A program made the translations under genes and the position numbers. The notes below the pieces were generated by a model. It was given only the letters and a program-made list of their open reading frames with translations, was not told the DNA's origin and did not search any database. DNA of 64,000 bases from Galerina marginata (taxonomy: Eukaryota > Basidiomycota > Agaricomycetes > Agaricales > Galerinaceae): NCBI GenBank assembly GCA_023014335.1, contig JAECYW010000001.1:434001-498000 (forward strand), given 5' to 3'. Shown here one piece after another: positions 30,781 to 41,274 of this stretch (position 1 is its first letter; every line of letters begins with the position of its first letter).

Positions 30781-32207
30781 CGAACCAAGCATCCGCATAG
30801 CCTGAACTGATGAGAATGCCTTGGTCGAGTAGAAACGAACGTGCTCATGGAAGGTGAGCTTGCGATCAAAGAAGAAGCCCAAGTACCGCCAGAACGGCTT
30901 GGGTTTCAGGGGAGTAGCTCCGGTGTAAGAGGCAAAGCCCAGATCGATCGGAGGGTTATAATCCGAGAACGACCTGTCGAAGTGATAAATCTCCGACTTG
31001 TCATGCTCGAGGACGAGAGCAAACTTAGTGAAAAGTTCGAAAATAACCTTGTAAGCTTTTTTGAGGAGCAAACAATTTTCGTCAAGCGACTTCGACTGCA
31101 CAATGAGTGTACCGTCGTCGACGTAGGAGAGGAGCCAGCACGCATCTGGGTGCAGCTTGAAGAGGCGCATGATCAGCACAAAGCACAAAGCCGACAGAAC
31201 AGGAGAGAGAGCAGAGCCCTGCCCTACCCCCACGTCTGCAGACCGAAGCGGAAACGTAAAGGCGTTCCACGCATACCGCGTGTGACGCCCAACGAGATAA
31301 GAGGCGAAGAATTTCACCACATTTGGTGGAAAACCAAGCCGAGAGAGCACCGCCAATAAAACATCATGGTTAATCGAGGGAAAGAATTGGGCCAGATTTC
31401 AATGAACGCCAAGAAGCTCGTTTTAAGTCCCTTAGCCCACCCCGCTCGCACAATGTGAGTGAGGTAGAGGCCAGCATCCTCAGTGGAGCGTTGCCGAACG
31501 CCCCCAACCTGATTCGGATGGAAAACATCATGTTTGATCGCATCAAACTGAATGCGGTTCGAGATCATCTTCTCGATGAGCTTCCCCAAAGTATTCAAAA
31601 GCACAATTGGCCTGAATGACTTGGGGGTAGCGTAGGAGGGCTTGCCCGGTTTCGGGATGATAACCGACTTGCTCTCCTTGAACGAGGAGGGCCAATAGGA
31701 ATGCTCGAGGCACCCATTGGCAATCCGGAGGAAAGTCGCAGCAGAGCTTTTCGACTCAGAGACGAACCACTTCAGGTGATCCCAACCAATATGGTCAGGG
31801 CCCGGCGCGGATCTGCTCGAACACGCCGAGAGAGCCTCGGTAAGTTCAAACATGGAAAAGGGAAGCCAATCCCTCACCGGCAGGGCGGGGATACGGCCGA
31901 TATCAGATAGATCGTCTGCCTGGCCAGAGGCCGAGTTGTACGTTCCATGGAGTGCATCCCATAGGGAATCGAGAGAAATGCACGGGGCCCCCTGGTATGA
32001 GAGGGCCTCGCAGGCAGGTAACATGCGCTTCTGGACCCAATTCATGAGATCCCATGGGCGCTTGTTGGAGTATGCAACGTCCGCGATGCGCTCATCGAAG
32101 AACTTGCGCTTAGTCTCTTTGCAGAGCTTACGGAAAGCCCGCCAATCTACATCCTCAAGGGACGCGCGATAGGTGGCCAGGGATTCGTACATTCCGGAGT
32201 CCACCAC
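30781..32207 (-). pseudogene. LINE-2 ORF2 fragment: linker and reverse transcriptase with YVDD
   Basis: Two overlapping frames. The first (31314-32207) has WDLMNWVQKRMLPACEAL, KPGKPSYATPKSFRPIVLLN and GVRQRSTEDAGLYLTHIV. A frameshift follows at block A, where about five extra bases lie near 31398. The second frame (30739-31356) has LSRLGFPPNVVKFFASYLVG, GVGQGSALSPVLSALCFVL, the catalytic LLSYVDDGTLIVQS and WRYLGFFFDRKLTFHEHV. This is the only RT copy here that keeps YVDD. It is broken by the frameshift and by the foldback element at 30773. Confidence 0.85.
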
Positions 32208-32754
32208 TGGGTGGATCGGGATGTAATGGAGCGTCGGACCGCGAATTCCTCATAGGAGTCCGCGAACACCTTAGCGACAGCGCTAGCCGCCGCCTCGACT
32301 GAGTCCGGGGAGACAAGATCTAGGGCCGGAAGGCCCTCGATCTTCGAAATAATGGCAGCCCGATATCTCATCTGGGCTTCCAGGGGGATCGCTCGTTTAC
32401 CAGCATCTGATCTGGACGATCTGATCGGGACGAAAGAAGAGATCGGCACGTGGTCCGATCTCATCTTCAGTTCCGGTTCCAGGCATGTCGTGAGAGACAC
32501 AGCCTGGTCCGGCGGAACAAACACAAGATCTATGACGGAGGGTCGAAGATCCGGGTTGTGCGAAATGAAAGTCGGGCCCGGGTTGCTAGGAATAGCAAGC
32601 TCGAGGCCAACGGAGGCTGCTGTGTCCAGCAGGGAGATGGCCATCGTCCCGTGGGAGCGACAGTCAGGATCCCACTCCCTTGAGTGGCAGTTGAAGTCCC
32701 TGCCCATGTAAACGAGCGGAGGAAGAGAGTTGGCTTTCTCAGCAAGGAGCTTGA
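32147..32754 (-). pseudogene. LINE-2 ORF2 fragment: endonuclease
   Basis: Reads GRDFNCHSREWDPDCRSHG, LELAIPSNPGPTFISHNPDL, RPSVIDLVFVPPDQ, RSDHVPISSF and SYEEFAVRRSITSRST. The first residue of the GDFN motif is altered (GRDFN). It is interrupted upstream by the HLE at 32755. Confidence 0.8.
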
Positions 32755-33822
32755 TTATGAGTCTTTTGATTTATCAAAAACTCATTCATTATTCCAGGAC
32801 TTAGGCCAAAAATTGATTCATTCATCCATCAACACCGCGGTAAAAACCTTCCTATTACAAACAATTGTCCATATCTCAGCCAGTTCTAGGCCAATTTTTA
32901 TGATCCTGCCACCAGTAAATCCCATTTTTTGCTCTCTACATGATCATGTTATCAGGTAAGCATGATGGCATCAATTCTGTGGGAATATCGGCCCAAACAT
33001 GTCATTTTATGCTTAAAAAGCACCCAATTGGGCTGTTTTATGTCTGATTCAACTTGTTTTCAGACATATTATGTAATTAATATGGTCCTGGGAATATACC
33101 AAAACAATCCATAGCACATGTCATATCACCTCTGGCTCTGACTTGGAGTAATTTGCCAAAATTGAGTTACCAGACACATGTCACAGGGACAAACAAAGTT
33201 GTGCAAATATTGCCAAATATTCTAAAAACCTCAAAATTTAAACTCCCCTTGTTATTACCTGTCCGAAACATATAAAAACTTCATATTTCTCTGAGATTTG
33301 GCCCAAATGAGGAGTTTCTCATAAGATATGCTTATGTAATAATTTGTTTGATGCCATCAGATTGTAGCCCTGATTTTTCCTGAAATTTTGAATCCAAAAT
33401 CAAGGCAAACGGATAAAATCTTGTTATGAGTCTTTTGATTTATCAAAAACTCATTCATTATTCCAGGACTTAGGCCAAAAATTGATTCATTCATTCATTC
33501 ATCCATCAACACCGCGGTAAAAACCTTCCTATTACAAACAATTGTCCATATCTCAGCCAGTTCTAGGCCAATTTTTATGATCCTGCCACCAGTAAATCCC
33601 ATTTTTCGCCCCCCTACACGTCACGTGACAGGGCGCATTTAGGCTTAAAATAACCGCCTTAACAATCCCTACAATTTGAGTATAAGATCATATTTTTTGG
33701 CCTAGATTTCATCGCACAACACAATATTCTTTGTATTTTGTGCTTTTTTATATGAATAATATTCTATCCAATTTAAAAAAGACTCATACATGCCATGCGC
33801 AGCAATGGCCCACTCACCCAAG
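32755..33822 (-). mobile_element. HLE, TGAGTC type, composite with two 3' ends
   Basis: On the minus strand the 5' end is CTTGGGTGAGTGGGCC with the conserved hairpin GCCATTGCTGCGCATGGC, then the arm TATGAGTCTTTT. A 3' hairpin (ATGAGTTTTTGAT/ATCAAAAGACTCAT plus AA) closes a ~400-bp unit at 33424. About 670 bp of further sequence ends in a second copy of the same 3' hairpin at 32755. LINE-1 provides the empty site near 26650 (CTTGA|TTGCCGTGTG), so the whole composite went in as one piece without duplication. Confidence 0.8.
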
Positions 33823-33855
33823 TCGTCGTGTGTTGATCATCTGAGTATACACCCA

Positions 33856-34216
33856 TTACAAGTTCTTACGTAGTAAAAGAACTTGTTTTCCGGCCTGCAT
33901 AGCAGGCAGAAAACATTCCTAACGCAATGGTTGGAAATTCTCCCACTGCTATAGTGACCCTGCATGGTTTCTGTATCTCAGCCATTACTGGGCCAATTTT
34001 TATGATCTTGGTATCAAAAAATTCGTAAAAATCAGGGCTTTCATGTGGCATGGGTATCCAGGGACGATTTGCTTTTTTTGAGTATATGATCATCCAAATC
34101 GGTTCAGATTTGAGCGGACTATGCATTATTTACTTATTTAACCTGTATTTATAGTCGGACTCACCTTGAAAGTAAGAACTTGTTTTTGCCATGCGCAGCA
34201 ATGGCCTCTAACCAAG
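33856..34216 (-). mobile_element. short HLE, CAAG type (361 bp) at a LINE junction
   Basis: Complete short unit, A at its CTTG end. To its left (33823-33855) is LINE endonuclease sequence; to its right (34217 on) is ORF1. The ORF1 C-terminus and ORF2 start that should lie between are gone, so a deletion or exchange happened at this element. Confidence 0.8.
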
Positions 34217-34915
34217 TTGTTTCGGATGGTCGGCGTTGCCCTTCCCTTTGTCGACCTTAGCCGGGGGAGGGGGAACGTCAGGAGGTGCTGCTCTCTCCGG
34301 AGGAAAGAGGGCAGCGGGAGGTGGTCGCACGGGGCGGCGGATGGTCTGATCGACCTCCATCGAGTCCGGGATCTGAATAAACGGCAAGATGGCCTCAGAG
34401 AGGCCAACATGGTCGTGGGCGGGGCCAGTGGATGCATCGATCCACCCGGTGTTCTTGAGAGCCGCGACAAAGTCGACGGTGGAGGAGGCGAGTCTGCGAG
34501 ACCCGGCGAGAGAAGCATCAACACTAGGCCTCCCCCAAAGGAGAGATCTAGTGGCCGATTCAAGGAGAGCTGCGATAGACGAGGCGGACTCACTCCCTTC
34601 CATGGTCCCCTCATCGCAAGCTGAATGTTCCAACGGAGTAGATGGCTCGTAATCGGCCATTTCTGAGTCAGAGGGAGGTGGTCCGTGCGCCGATGGCTGA
34701 ACCGTAGAGCTGGACGCCCTGGAGGACGGCCTGGAAGGTCCTCGATGTTCCTGAGCAGGGACATTGGGGGTATAACGAGCTCTAGCTGCAGAAGATGCAG
34801 CAGAGCTGGAGGATCCCACTGCAGGAGCTGCAGTGAAGACCGGAGTGGGGGGGGCTCTTGTCTGGCCCGGATCTTGGGCGCTCGGCGAGCGCTCGGTCCC
34901 AGGCTTGGGAGGCAT
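34217..34915 (-). pseudogene. LINE-2 ORF1 N-terminal part
   Basis: Starts at ATG 34915 (MPPKPGTERSPSAQDPGQTR) and keeps the frame through PVFTAAPAVGSSSSAASSA, RRLASSTVDFVAALKNTG and DQTIRRPVRPPPAALFPP, ending at the HLE (34216). It shows where ORF1 starts; LINE-1 lacks 11 bp just after this ATG. The zinc knuckles are missing. Confidence 0.8.
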
Positions 34916-35055
34916 GGCGGGTGAGGTGCTGTTAGGCGGTGTACCAGGTTTTGAAGAGATCGAACAAGTGGTTAAAGCGTGATGAACGAGTTGAACGACG
35001 AGCAGATATTCTCACGCTGACTACCAATATGGTAAAAGGCAAGAAGGGATGACTT

Positions 35056-35199
35056 CAACCCTATTTCAGCTCGGAGTTTTTCAACTTGTGGCTTAGCAAG
35101 GGCTTTTGTTAACAAGTTGGCTGGCATATCTTCCGTTCTACAATGAATGGGCTCTATTCGTTTCATTGAAACTTGATCTCGCAACCAGTAAAAGCATAA
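35056..35199 (-). pseudogene. Ty1/copia polyprotein C-terminal remnant (RNase H tail)
   Basis: Reads CFYWLRDQVSMKRIEPIHCR, TEDMPANLLTKALAKPQVEK and LRAEIGL. This matches the usual copia ending (H..RD.V..G.I...., TED..AD.LTK.L..P.FEKLR..LGL), recognised from general family knowledge. It is joined directly to the 5' end of LINE-2, so LINE-2 landed in, or was joined to, a dead copia element. Only about 48 residues remain. Confidence 0.65.
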
Positions 35200-35452
35200 A
35201 TCCAGGGGAGAGGGCGGGATATGGGTAGAAAAGCCTGCAGGGGGCGGGGATGTACAAACAATGTACAAACAAATCACCAGATTGAAGCAAATGTGATATT
35301 TTTGCTCCTGGGTGCGAAATAGGCGCTTTCGAGGCGGGGAAAGTTATGCAATGGGTCGGAATATATTCTTGGTACCCTATTCACCCTTTAGCGCGCGTTA
35401 AACAAAACGGGAATGGGTGGATTAGAGAATGAGCATTTGGATGAGCTCTATT
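35200..35452. other. unassigned sequence
   Basis: Between the copia remnant and the large HLE. Contains ATGTACAAACAATGTACAAAC. No gene recognised. Confidence 0.3.
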
Positions 35453-35913
35453 TTACGAGTTCTTACGTAGTAAAAGAACTCGTTTTCTACACTCGATAGC
35501 AGAAGCAAATGGTTCCTAACAAAAACGATGGAAATTCTCCCACTGCTTCACTTTTTGTGACTGACCCTGAATTAAAAGTCTACAAACTTTTCTAATAGTT
35601 TCAAAATTATTATTGACCATGGGAATGGTTGTCTGATGTCCATTGCTAGGGTCTATTTTTAGCTTTTGTTCCTGTACACCTAATCTAAGGTTAGGTTTTG
35701 CCAGGCACATGACTAATTATGAGCCATCTACATGTCAAATATTATTTTTTTTACTTTTTGGTCTGTTATATGTCATTGCTCTGGTTATGATGGTCTATGT
35801 ATAGCTTATATGGCTAAACCCTGAAAGTTTCTATTTACTTCAGTTGTATTGAATGAAGTACGCTTTTCTGAAGTTTTTTTTTTTTGGGTTGCCGGGCCGG
35901 AGCACAGTCGCGA

Positions 35914-38096
35914 CTTGGTCAGAGGCCATTGCTGCGCATGGCAAAAACAAGTTCTTACTTTGGGGTGAGGCAGTGCCTGAAGACTTACACTGTTATTAAA
36001 CAAATACATATTAAATATGTAAATAACATGTAGTCCGCTCAAATCTGAACCGATTGGGATGATCTTATACTCAAAAAAAGCAGAAAAATAAGGCGAATCT
36101 AACAAGCCTAAAACGGCCTGGTCACGTGACCAGGAAGGCCCTGATTTTTACGATTTTTTTGATACCAAGATCATAAAAATTGGCCCAGTAATGGCTGAGA
36201 TACAGAAACCATGCAGGGTCACTATAGCAGTGGGAGAATTTCCAACCATTGCGTTAGAAACCATTTCTGCCTGCTATGCAGGCCGGAAAACAAGTTCTTT
36301 TACTACGTAAGAACTTGTAACAAGATTAATTAATTGACTACAATAAGAACTTGTAACAAGATTAATTCTTACGTCACTTAGCTTTTATTGGATTGGCTTG
36401 AAACAAAGTGTGTAATTATCAGAAAAATCAGGGCTAAAAGATGGTGTCACATACATATTGTCACATCTTTATGTGACTTACCAAATGCGGAATATTGTTG
36501 AAAACACAGTAAATAAGCTATATTGAGAGATTTTAAAGGCATTAAAATAAAATAAAAATACTGATAATCTTTTTTTTACCTAACAGGTGGTCTGTGCGCA
36601 CATATCACATGACATATCCCTGAGAATATTTTTGTCCAAGTTGGTGCATTACCAAATCCAAGGCAATTGCACAAAGTCCTGCTGTGAGTTTGATTATGTA
36701 AGCTTCTAGAACATTATTTTCATGTTATTTGGTCATGTTTTGCAATGTTTGGTGTGCCTTTTATGGGTTATCCAGTCAGTTTAACACCAATTTTCGGATT
36801 TTCACCAAGTTGAGCTGGCTGTTTGCCAGATTTGACACCATGACATCATTGCAAAACATATGTAAATATTTGTACATTATTCTATATTGGTCTGGGCGAC
36901 ACATTTTAGCATATCTAGCTCATTCAAATCTGTTTTAAGCATAAATTCACACAAATTTCCGCTTTTTGGGTCGTGTGAACAGATCACATGACCGAATCGT
37001 CCCTGGATACCCATGCCACATGAAAGCCCTGATTTTTACGATTTTTTTGATACCAAGATCATAAAAATTGGCCCAGTAATGGCTGAGATACAGAAACCAT
37101 GCAGGGTCACTATAGCAGTGGGAGAATTTCCAACCATTGCGTTAGAAACCATTTCTGCCTGCTATGCAGGCCGGAAAACAAGTTCTTTTACTACGTAAGA
37201 ACTTGTAACAAGATTAATTAATTGACTACAATAAGAACTTGTAACAAGATTAATTCTTACGTCACTTAGCTTTTATTGGATTGGCTTGAAACAAAGTGTG
37301 TAATTATCAGAAAAATCAGGGCTAAAAGATGGTGTCACATACATATTGTCACATCTTTATGTGACTTACCAAATGCGGAATATTGTTGAAAACACAGTAA
37401 ATAAGCTATATTGAGAGATTTTAAAGGCATTAAAATAAAATAAAAATACTGATAATCTTTTTTTTACCTAACAGGTGGTCTGTGCGCACATATCACATGA
37501 CATATCCCTGAGAATATTTTTGTCCAAGTTGGTGCATTACCAAATCCAAGGCAATTGCACAAAGTCCTGCTGTGAGTTTGATTATGTAAGCTTCTAGAAC
37601 ATTATTTTCATGTTATTTGGTCATGTTTTGCAATGTTTGGTGTGCCTTTTATGGGTTATCCAGTCAGTTTAACACCAATTTTCGGATTTTCACCAAGTTG
37701 AGCTGGCTGTTTGCCAGATTTGACACCATGACATCATTGCAAAACATATGTAAATATTTGTACATTATTCTATATTGGTCTGGGCGACACATTTTAGCAT
37801 ATCTAGCTCATTCAAATCTGTTTTAAGCATAAATTCACACAAATTTCCGCTTTTTGGGTCGTGTGAACAGATCACATGACCGAATCGTCCCTGGATACCC
37901 ATGCCACATGAAAGCCCTGATTTTTACGATTTTTTTGATACCAAGATCATAAAAATTGGCCCAGTAATGGCTGAGATACAGAAACCATGCAGGGTCACTA
38001 TAGCAGTGGGAGAATTTCCAACCATTGCGTTAGAAACCATTTCTGCCTGCTATGCAGGCCGGAAAACAAGTTCTTTTACTACGTAAGAACTTGTAA
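35914..38096 (+). mobile_element. HLE with one 5' unit and two tandem 888-bp units
   Basis: A 407-bp unit with 5' CTTGGTCAGAGGCC (35914-36320), then two 888-bp units (36321-37208, 37209-38096) that look identical. Each of the three ends with the 3' hairpin and AACTTGTAA. The 888 unit starts CAAGATTAATTAATTGAC and carries an incomplete 3' end (ACAATAAGAACTTGTAA) at its head. It is inserted between the two halves of a 44-bp-type palindrome (…GTCGCGA | CTGTGCTCC…). No coding capacity. Confidence 0.9.
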
Positions 38097-38785
38097 CTGT
38101 GCTCCGGACCGCCACAGTAAAAGATCATTAAATATTGTTTTCAGTGTATTTCAGTGATTACTGGGTCAAATCTTACAAAAATAATATCAAAAAATTTGTA
38201 AAATTCAGGTCTTTCCACTGGTAATATGACAGCCACATGGTATTTTGCACAGCCACACTAAAACTTTGTTTCCACTGTATCTGAATCATTACTTGGTCAA
38301 TTCTTACAATAATAATATCAAAAAAAATGTTAAAATTTGGATTTCTTAAAGTCATAAATTTGATAAATTTTTTGGTTGTAAAAGTGTGAAAATTGACATG
38401 TTATTGCCCAAAGTACACTCCAATCAGTTATTACTTGCTCTAACATTGTTATAGTGGTAATAAGGATATAAAAATTCAGCTTCTATTGTGGCTGTGCATT
38501 TTACCATCATAAAGACCTAAATTTTACAATTTTTTTGATATTACTTTCATGAGAATTGCCCCAGTAATGGTTGAGATGCACTAAAAACAAAGTGTTGGTG
38601 TGGCTGTGCAAGATAATATGTGGCTGTGCATATTACCATTAGAAAGACCTAAATTTTACAAATTTTTTGATATTATTTTTGTAAGATTTGACCCAGTAAT
38701 CACTGAAATACACTGAAAACAATATTTAATGATCTTTCACTGTGGCGGTCCGGAGCACAGTCGCGACTGTGCTCCGGACCGCCAC
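38097..38785. repeat. nested inverted repeats and a 44-bp perfect palindrome
   Basis: An outer inverted pair of about 165 bp (38097-38260 against 38600-38760) carries CAGTGTATTTCAGTGATTAC and GCACAGCCACA. A perfect 44-bp palindrome, centre TCGCGA, lies at 38742-38785. Half of a related palindrome flanks each side of the HLE at 35914-38096. Confidence 0.8.
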
Positions 38786-38789
38786 CCGG

Positions 38790-39480
38790 AAAAAAAAAAA
38801 AAAAAAACTAAATTTTCATTTGGAACGTCACTACTGGGTCAAATTTCATGAAAATAATATCAAAAAATTTGTAAAATTCAGGTCTTTGCAATGGTAATAT
38901 GCACAGCCACAAGGTATTTTGCACAGCCACACCAACAAATTATTTTCTCTGTATCTCAGCCATTACTGATTTAATTTCTCACAAAAATAATATTAAAAAA
39001 TTGTAAAATTTGGGTATTTTAAGTGTCCAAATTTTACAAATTTTTTGATATTAAAATCATAAGAATTGTCCTGTTAATGCCCAAGGTACACTGAAAATTC
39101 TTGTAGTGTATCTCAGTTGTTACTCAATCAATTGTCACAAAAATACTATCAATAAAATTATAAAATTTGAGCCTTTCCAATGGTACCCAGCACAGCCACA
39201 AAAACATGATTTCAGTCTATCCCAGTCATTACCACCTCAATTCTCAAGATATTAATGTAAAAATTAAAGAGTTTTCAGTTAATATTTTATTGTGTACTAC
39301 ATTAATTATCTATAAGTATAGAGAATCCTGAAAATCGACTGTAACCAGTATATATGACATTAGTGTTATCTTTTTATTTTATTTTATCTTATCTTATCTT
39401 TTTTTATCTTATCTTATTGGATTAGATAAATCTGTGTGACTTGTAACATATGTCACATAGTTATAAACTGCTAGCTCATC
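38790..39480. other. AT-rich HLE interior
   Basis: No gene visible. Repeated blocks of TTTTTTGATATTA..., AGCCATTACTG and GCACAGCCACA (e.g. near 38860-38940 and 39040-39200), then the TTATC microsatellite. Confidence 0.5.
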
Positions 39481-39499
39481 ATTTCTCTCTTTCTTCTTT

Positions 39500-39570
39500 A
39501 CCAGCATGTCTGTCCACCCGGATAGGTCGATAGTGTACCTCTTGCTGAGGGGATACCATGATATGCTGGT
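39500..39570 (+). ncRNA. 71-nt structured module, copy 3
   Basis: Same length and orientation as copy 1 (8192-8262). Closing helix ACCAGCATGTC/GATATGCTGGT with one G-U. The conserved CGGATAGG and GATAGTGTACC stretches are kept. Confidence 0.55.
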
Positions 39571-39619
39571 CAAGGCTTACTAACTGTTGTTTCTTTCTCT
39601 TTAGATTCATTATAAGTTT

Positions 39620-40192
39620 GTATTGAGCAGAAAAGTGCTTTGCTGGCACTTTTCCCTTCTTTTTTGAATGCTTTTTATATGGTTTAGAACTTTATAGACA
39701 ATACTAACTAGCTAAATATGTGTCTTTAATGTACTTTGATTATTAGATAGCTTTCTTTCCTAGCATAGATTATAGTGGTTGACTGTTTACAGGCTAAAAA
39801 AATGCTTTGCTGGCGCTTTTTTACCTTTTTTTTTTTGCTTTTGTGTAGATTAAAACTTGATAGACAGCAGTAAATAGCTAGGTATATGTTTTTATATCAC
39901 TTTTATTTGTAGATAGCTTTCTTTCCCAGTACAGGTCATGTCAGTTGACTGTCTATGGGCTAAAAAAGTGCTTTGCTGGCGCTTTTTTAGCTCATCTTTT
40001 GCTTTTTGTGTAGATTAAAACTTGATAAAAGATAGTCACTAGCTAGATATATGCCTTAAAACACTTTTACTAGCAGGTACCCTCATTTCCTAGCATAGAT
40101 CATGTCAGTTGACTGTTTAGGGCTAGAAAAGTGCTTTACTGGCGCTTTTTTACCTCTTTTTTTAAATATTTTCTATGTGGATTAAAACTAGT
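39620..40192 (+). repeat. tandem array, ~170-180-bp units with GCTTTGCTGGCGCTTTT
   Basis: Four units near 39637, 39802, 39968 and 40130. Each has AAAGTGCTTTGCTGGCRCTTTT, followed by TTAAAACTTGATAGA and CATGTCAGTTGACTGTTT-like stretches. Same array as at 19795-20335 in reverse orientation, again next to the 71-nt module. Confidence 0.75.
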
Positions 40193-40327
40193 GTTTGGAG
40201 GTCTGGTTATGAAATTGCAAAAAGACAATAACCAAACCAGACCCAGACCAATGAGGACCACAGAACTTAAGTACTGATGTAGACCAGACTGTCAGTTAAT
40301 AGTCTACCATATTCTTGAGGACCTTTT
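40193..40327 (+). mobile_element. hAT-like element fragment
   Basis: Begins TAGTGTTTGGAGGTCTGG and has AGACCAGAC/GACCAGAC motifs, like the elements at 18315 and 19014. The right end is missing where the next HLE begins. Confidence 0.5.
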
Positions 40328-40673
40328 CTACACTTGATAGCAGAAGGAAATGGTTCCTAATAGAACCATTGGAAATTCTCCCACTCATATAGTGACCCTG
40401 CATGGTTTTGTATCTCAGCCATTACTAGGTCAATTTTTATGATCTTGGTATCAAAAAATTTGCAAAAATCAAAGCCTTCCTGGTCACATGACCAGTTGAT
40501 TTTAGGCTTGCTAGAATTGCCTCATTTTTTTGCCTTTTTTGAGTATAAGATCATCCCAGTCAGTTCATATGTGAGCGGACTATGCATTATTTACTTATTT
40601 TAACCTTCATTTATGACTTACCTTGAAAGTAAGAACTTGTTTTTGCCATGCGCAGCAATGGCCTCTGAGCAAG
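40328..40673 (-). mobile_element. short HLE, CAAG type, 3' hairpin lost
   Basis: The CTTG end is intact at 40673. The 3' end stops at TTTTCTACACTTGATAGCAG without the hairpin. Internal sequence is that of the 385-407-bp unit, more diverged. Confidence 0.65.
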
Positions 40674-41274
40674 TTTAGTTCACAAATATTCCGAAAACGG
40701 ATTTTACCTCCGGAACGGTTTGATGGGCTTGTTTTTTGTCCCCCCTCGTCCCCTCGTTGCTATCCCCTCTGAATTAAAAACTGAGTTCTATTCTCCTTGA
40801 AAATGCGAACAAAATGATACCTAATTCATATGTTTAAACCCACTGGCTGACATCAACTAAATTCAACTAGCCAAAGTCGATGGCTTGCAAATCTCTGCTT
40901 CGTTGTTTCCAGCTCGTTTTGATGAAGAAACAATAATATATTATCAGCTAGATACATGACAGGTATCCCGACTAGAGTTGATGTACGTAGGGGTACATAG
41001 GGGAGAGAAAAAACCACGGTGAATTCCACCGTCGCGTTGTGTCTTTGTAGCACTCAAAGCAACCATAGGGCTCGCACCACCCACTTACTAGTTGCCTCCG
41101 CCGTGGGTGATATTGCAACTTCGTCAAAGCCATTGCGGGCGACGAAGGCGATGGCACCGCGTCATCTCTCGCCGACACGTCAAGATCCAGCGGAGGCGAT
41201 GGCGCTGCGATGTGGTGTCGCAGGTATTTTGTTGGCGTCACCGCGGTGCCGGACATGAAAGGGGGGCATTGACA
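40674..41274 (-). other. unassigned, possible retrotransposon RT remnant
   Basis: The frame 40853-41053 contains MYLADNILLFLHQNELETTKQR, which faintly resembles the YVDD..L....ELE..K stretch of copia RT with the DD lost. A second frame (40972-41256) has no recognised domain. I would not call a gene. Confidence 0.25.

Larger units (their letters stand above)
35453..40192 (-). mobile_element. large HLE, CGAG type, 5' end lost
   Basis: The 3' hairpin (TTACGAGTTCTTACG...) is at 35453, and the adjacent 400 bp match the 3' parts of the elements ending at 8875 and 22222. Contents: a tandem HLE (35914-38096), inverted repeats (38097-38785), a GATAA run, the 71-nt module (39500-39570) and a tandem array (39620-40192). 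No matching CGAG-type 5' end was found; it is cut off near 40193 by a hAT-like fragment. Confidence 0.65.

Noticed and set aside
36729..37198. Repeated 61- and 69-codon open frames in the 888-bp units as small genes.
   Set aside because: They run through the recurrent non-coding motif and the 3' hairpin, are not maintained in diverged units, and exist many times only because the unit is tandem.
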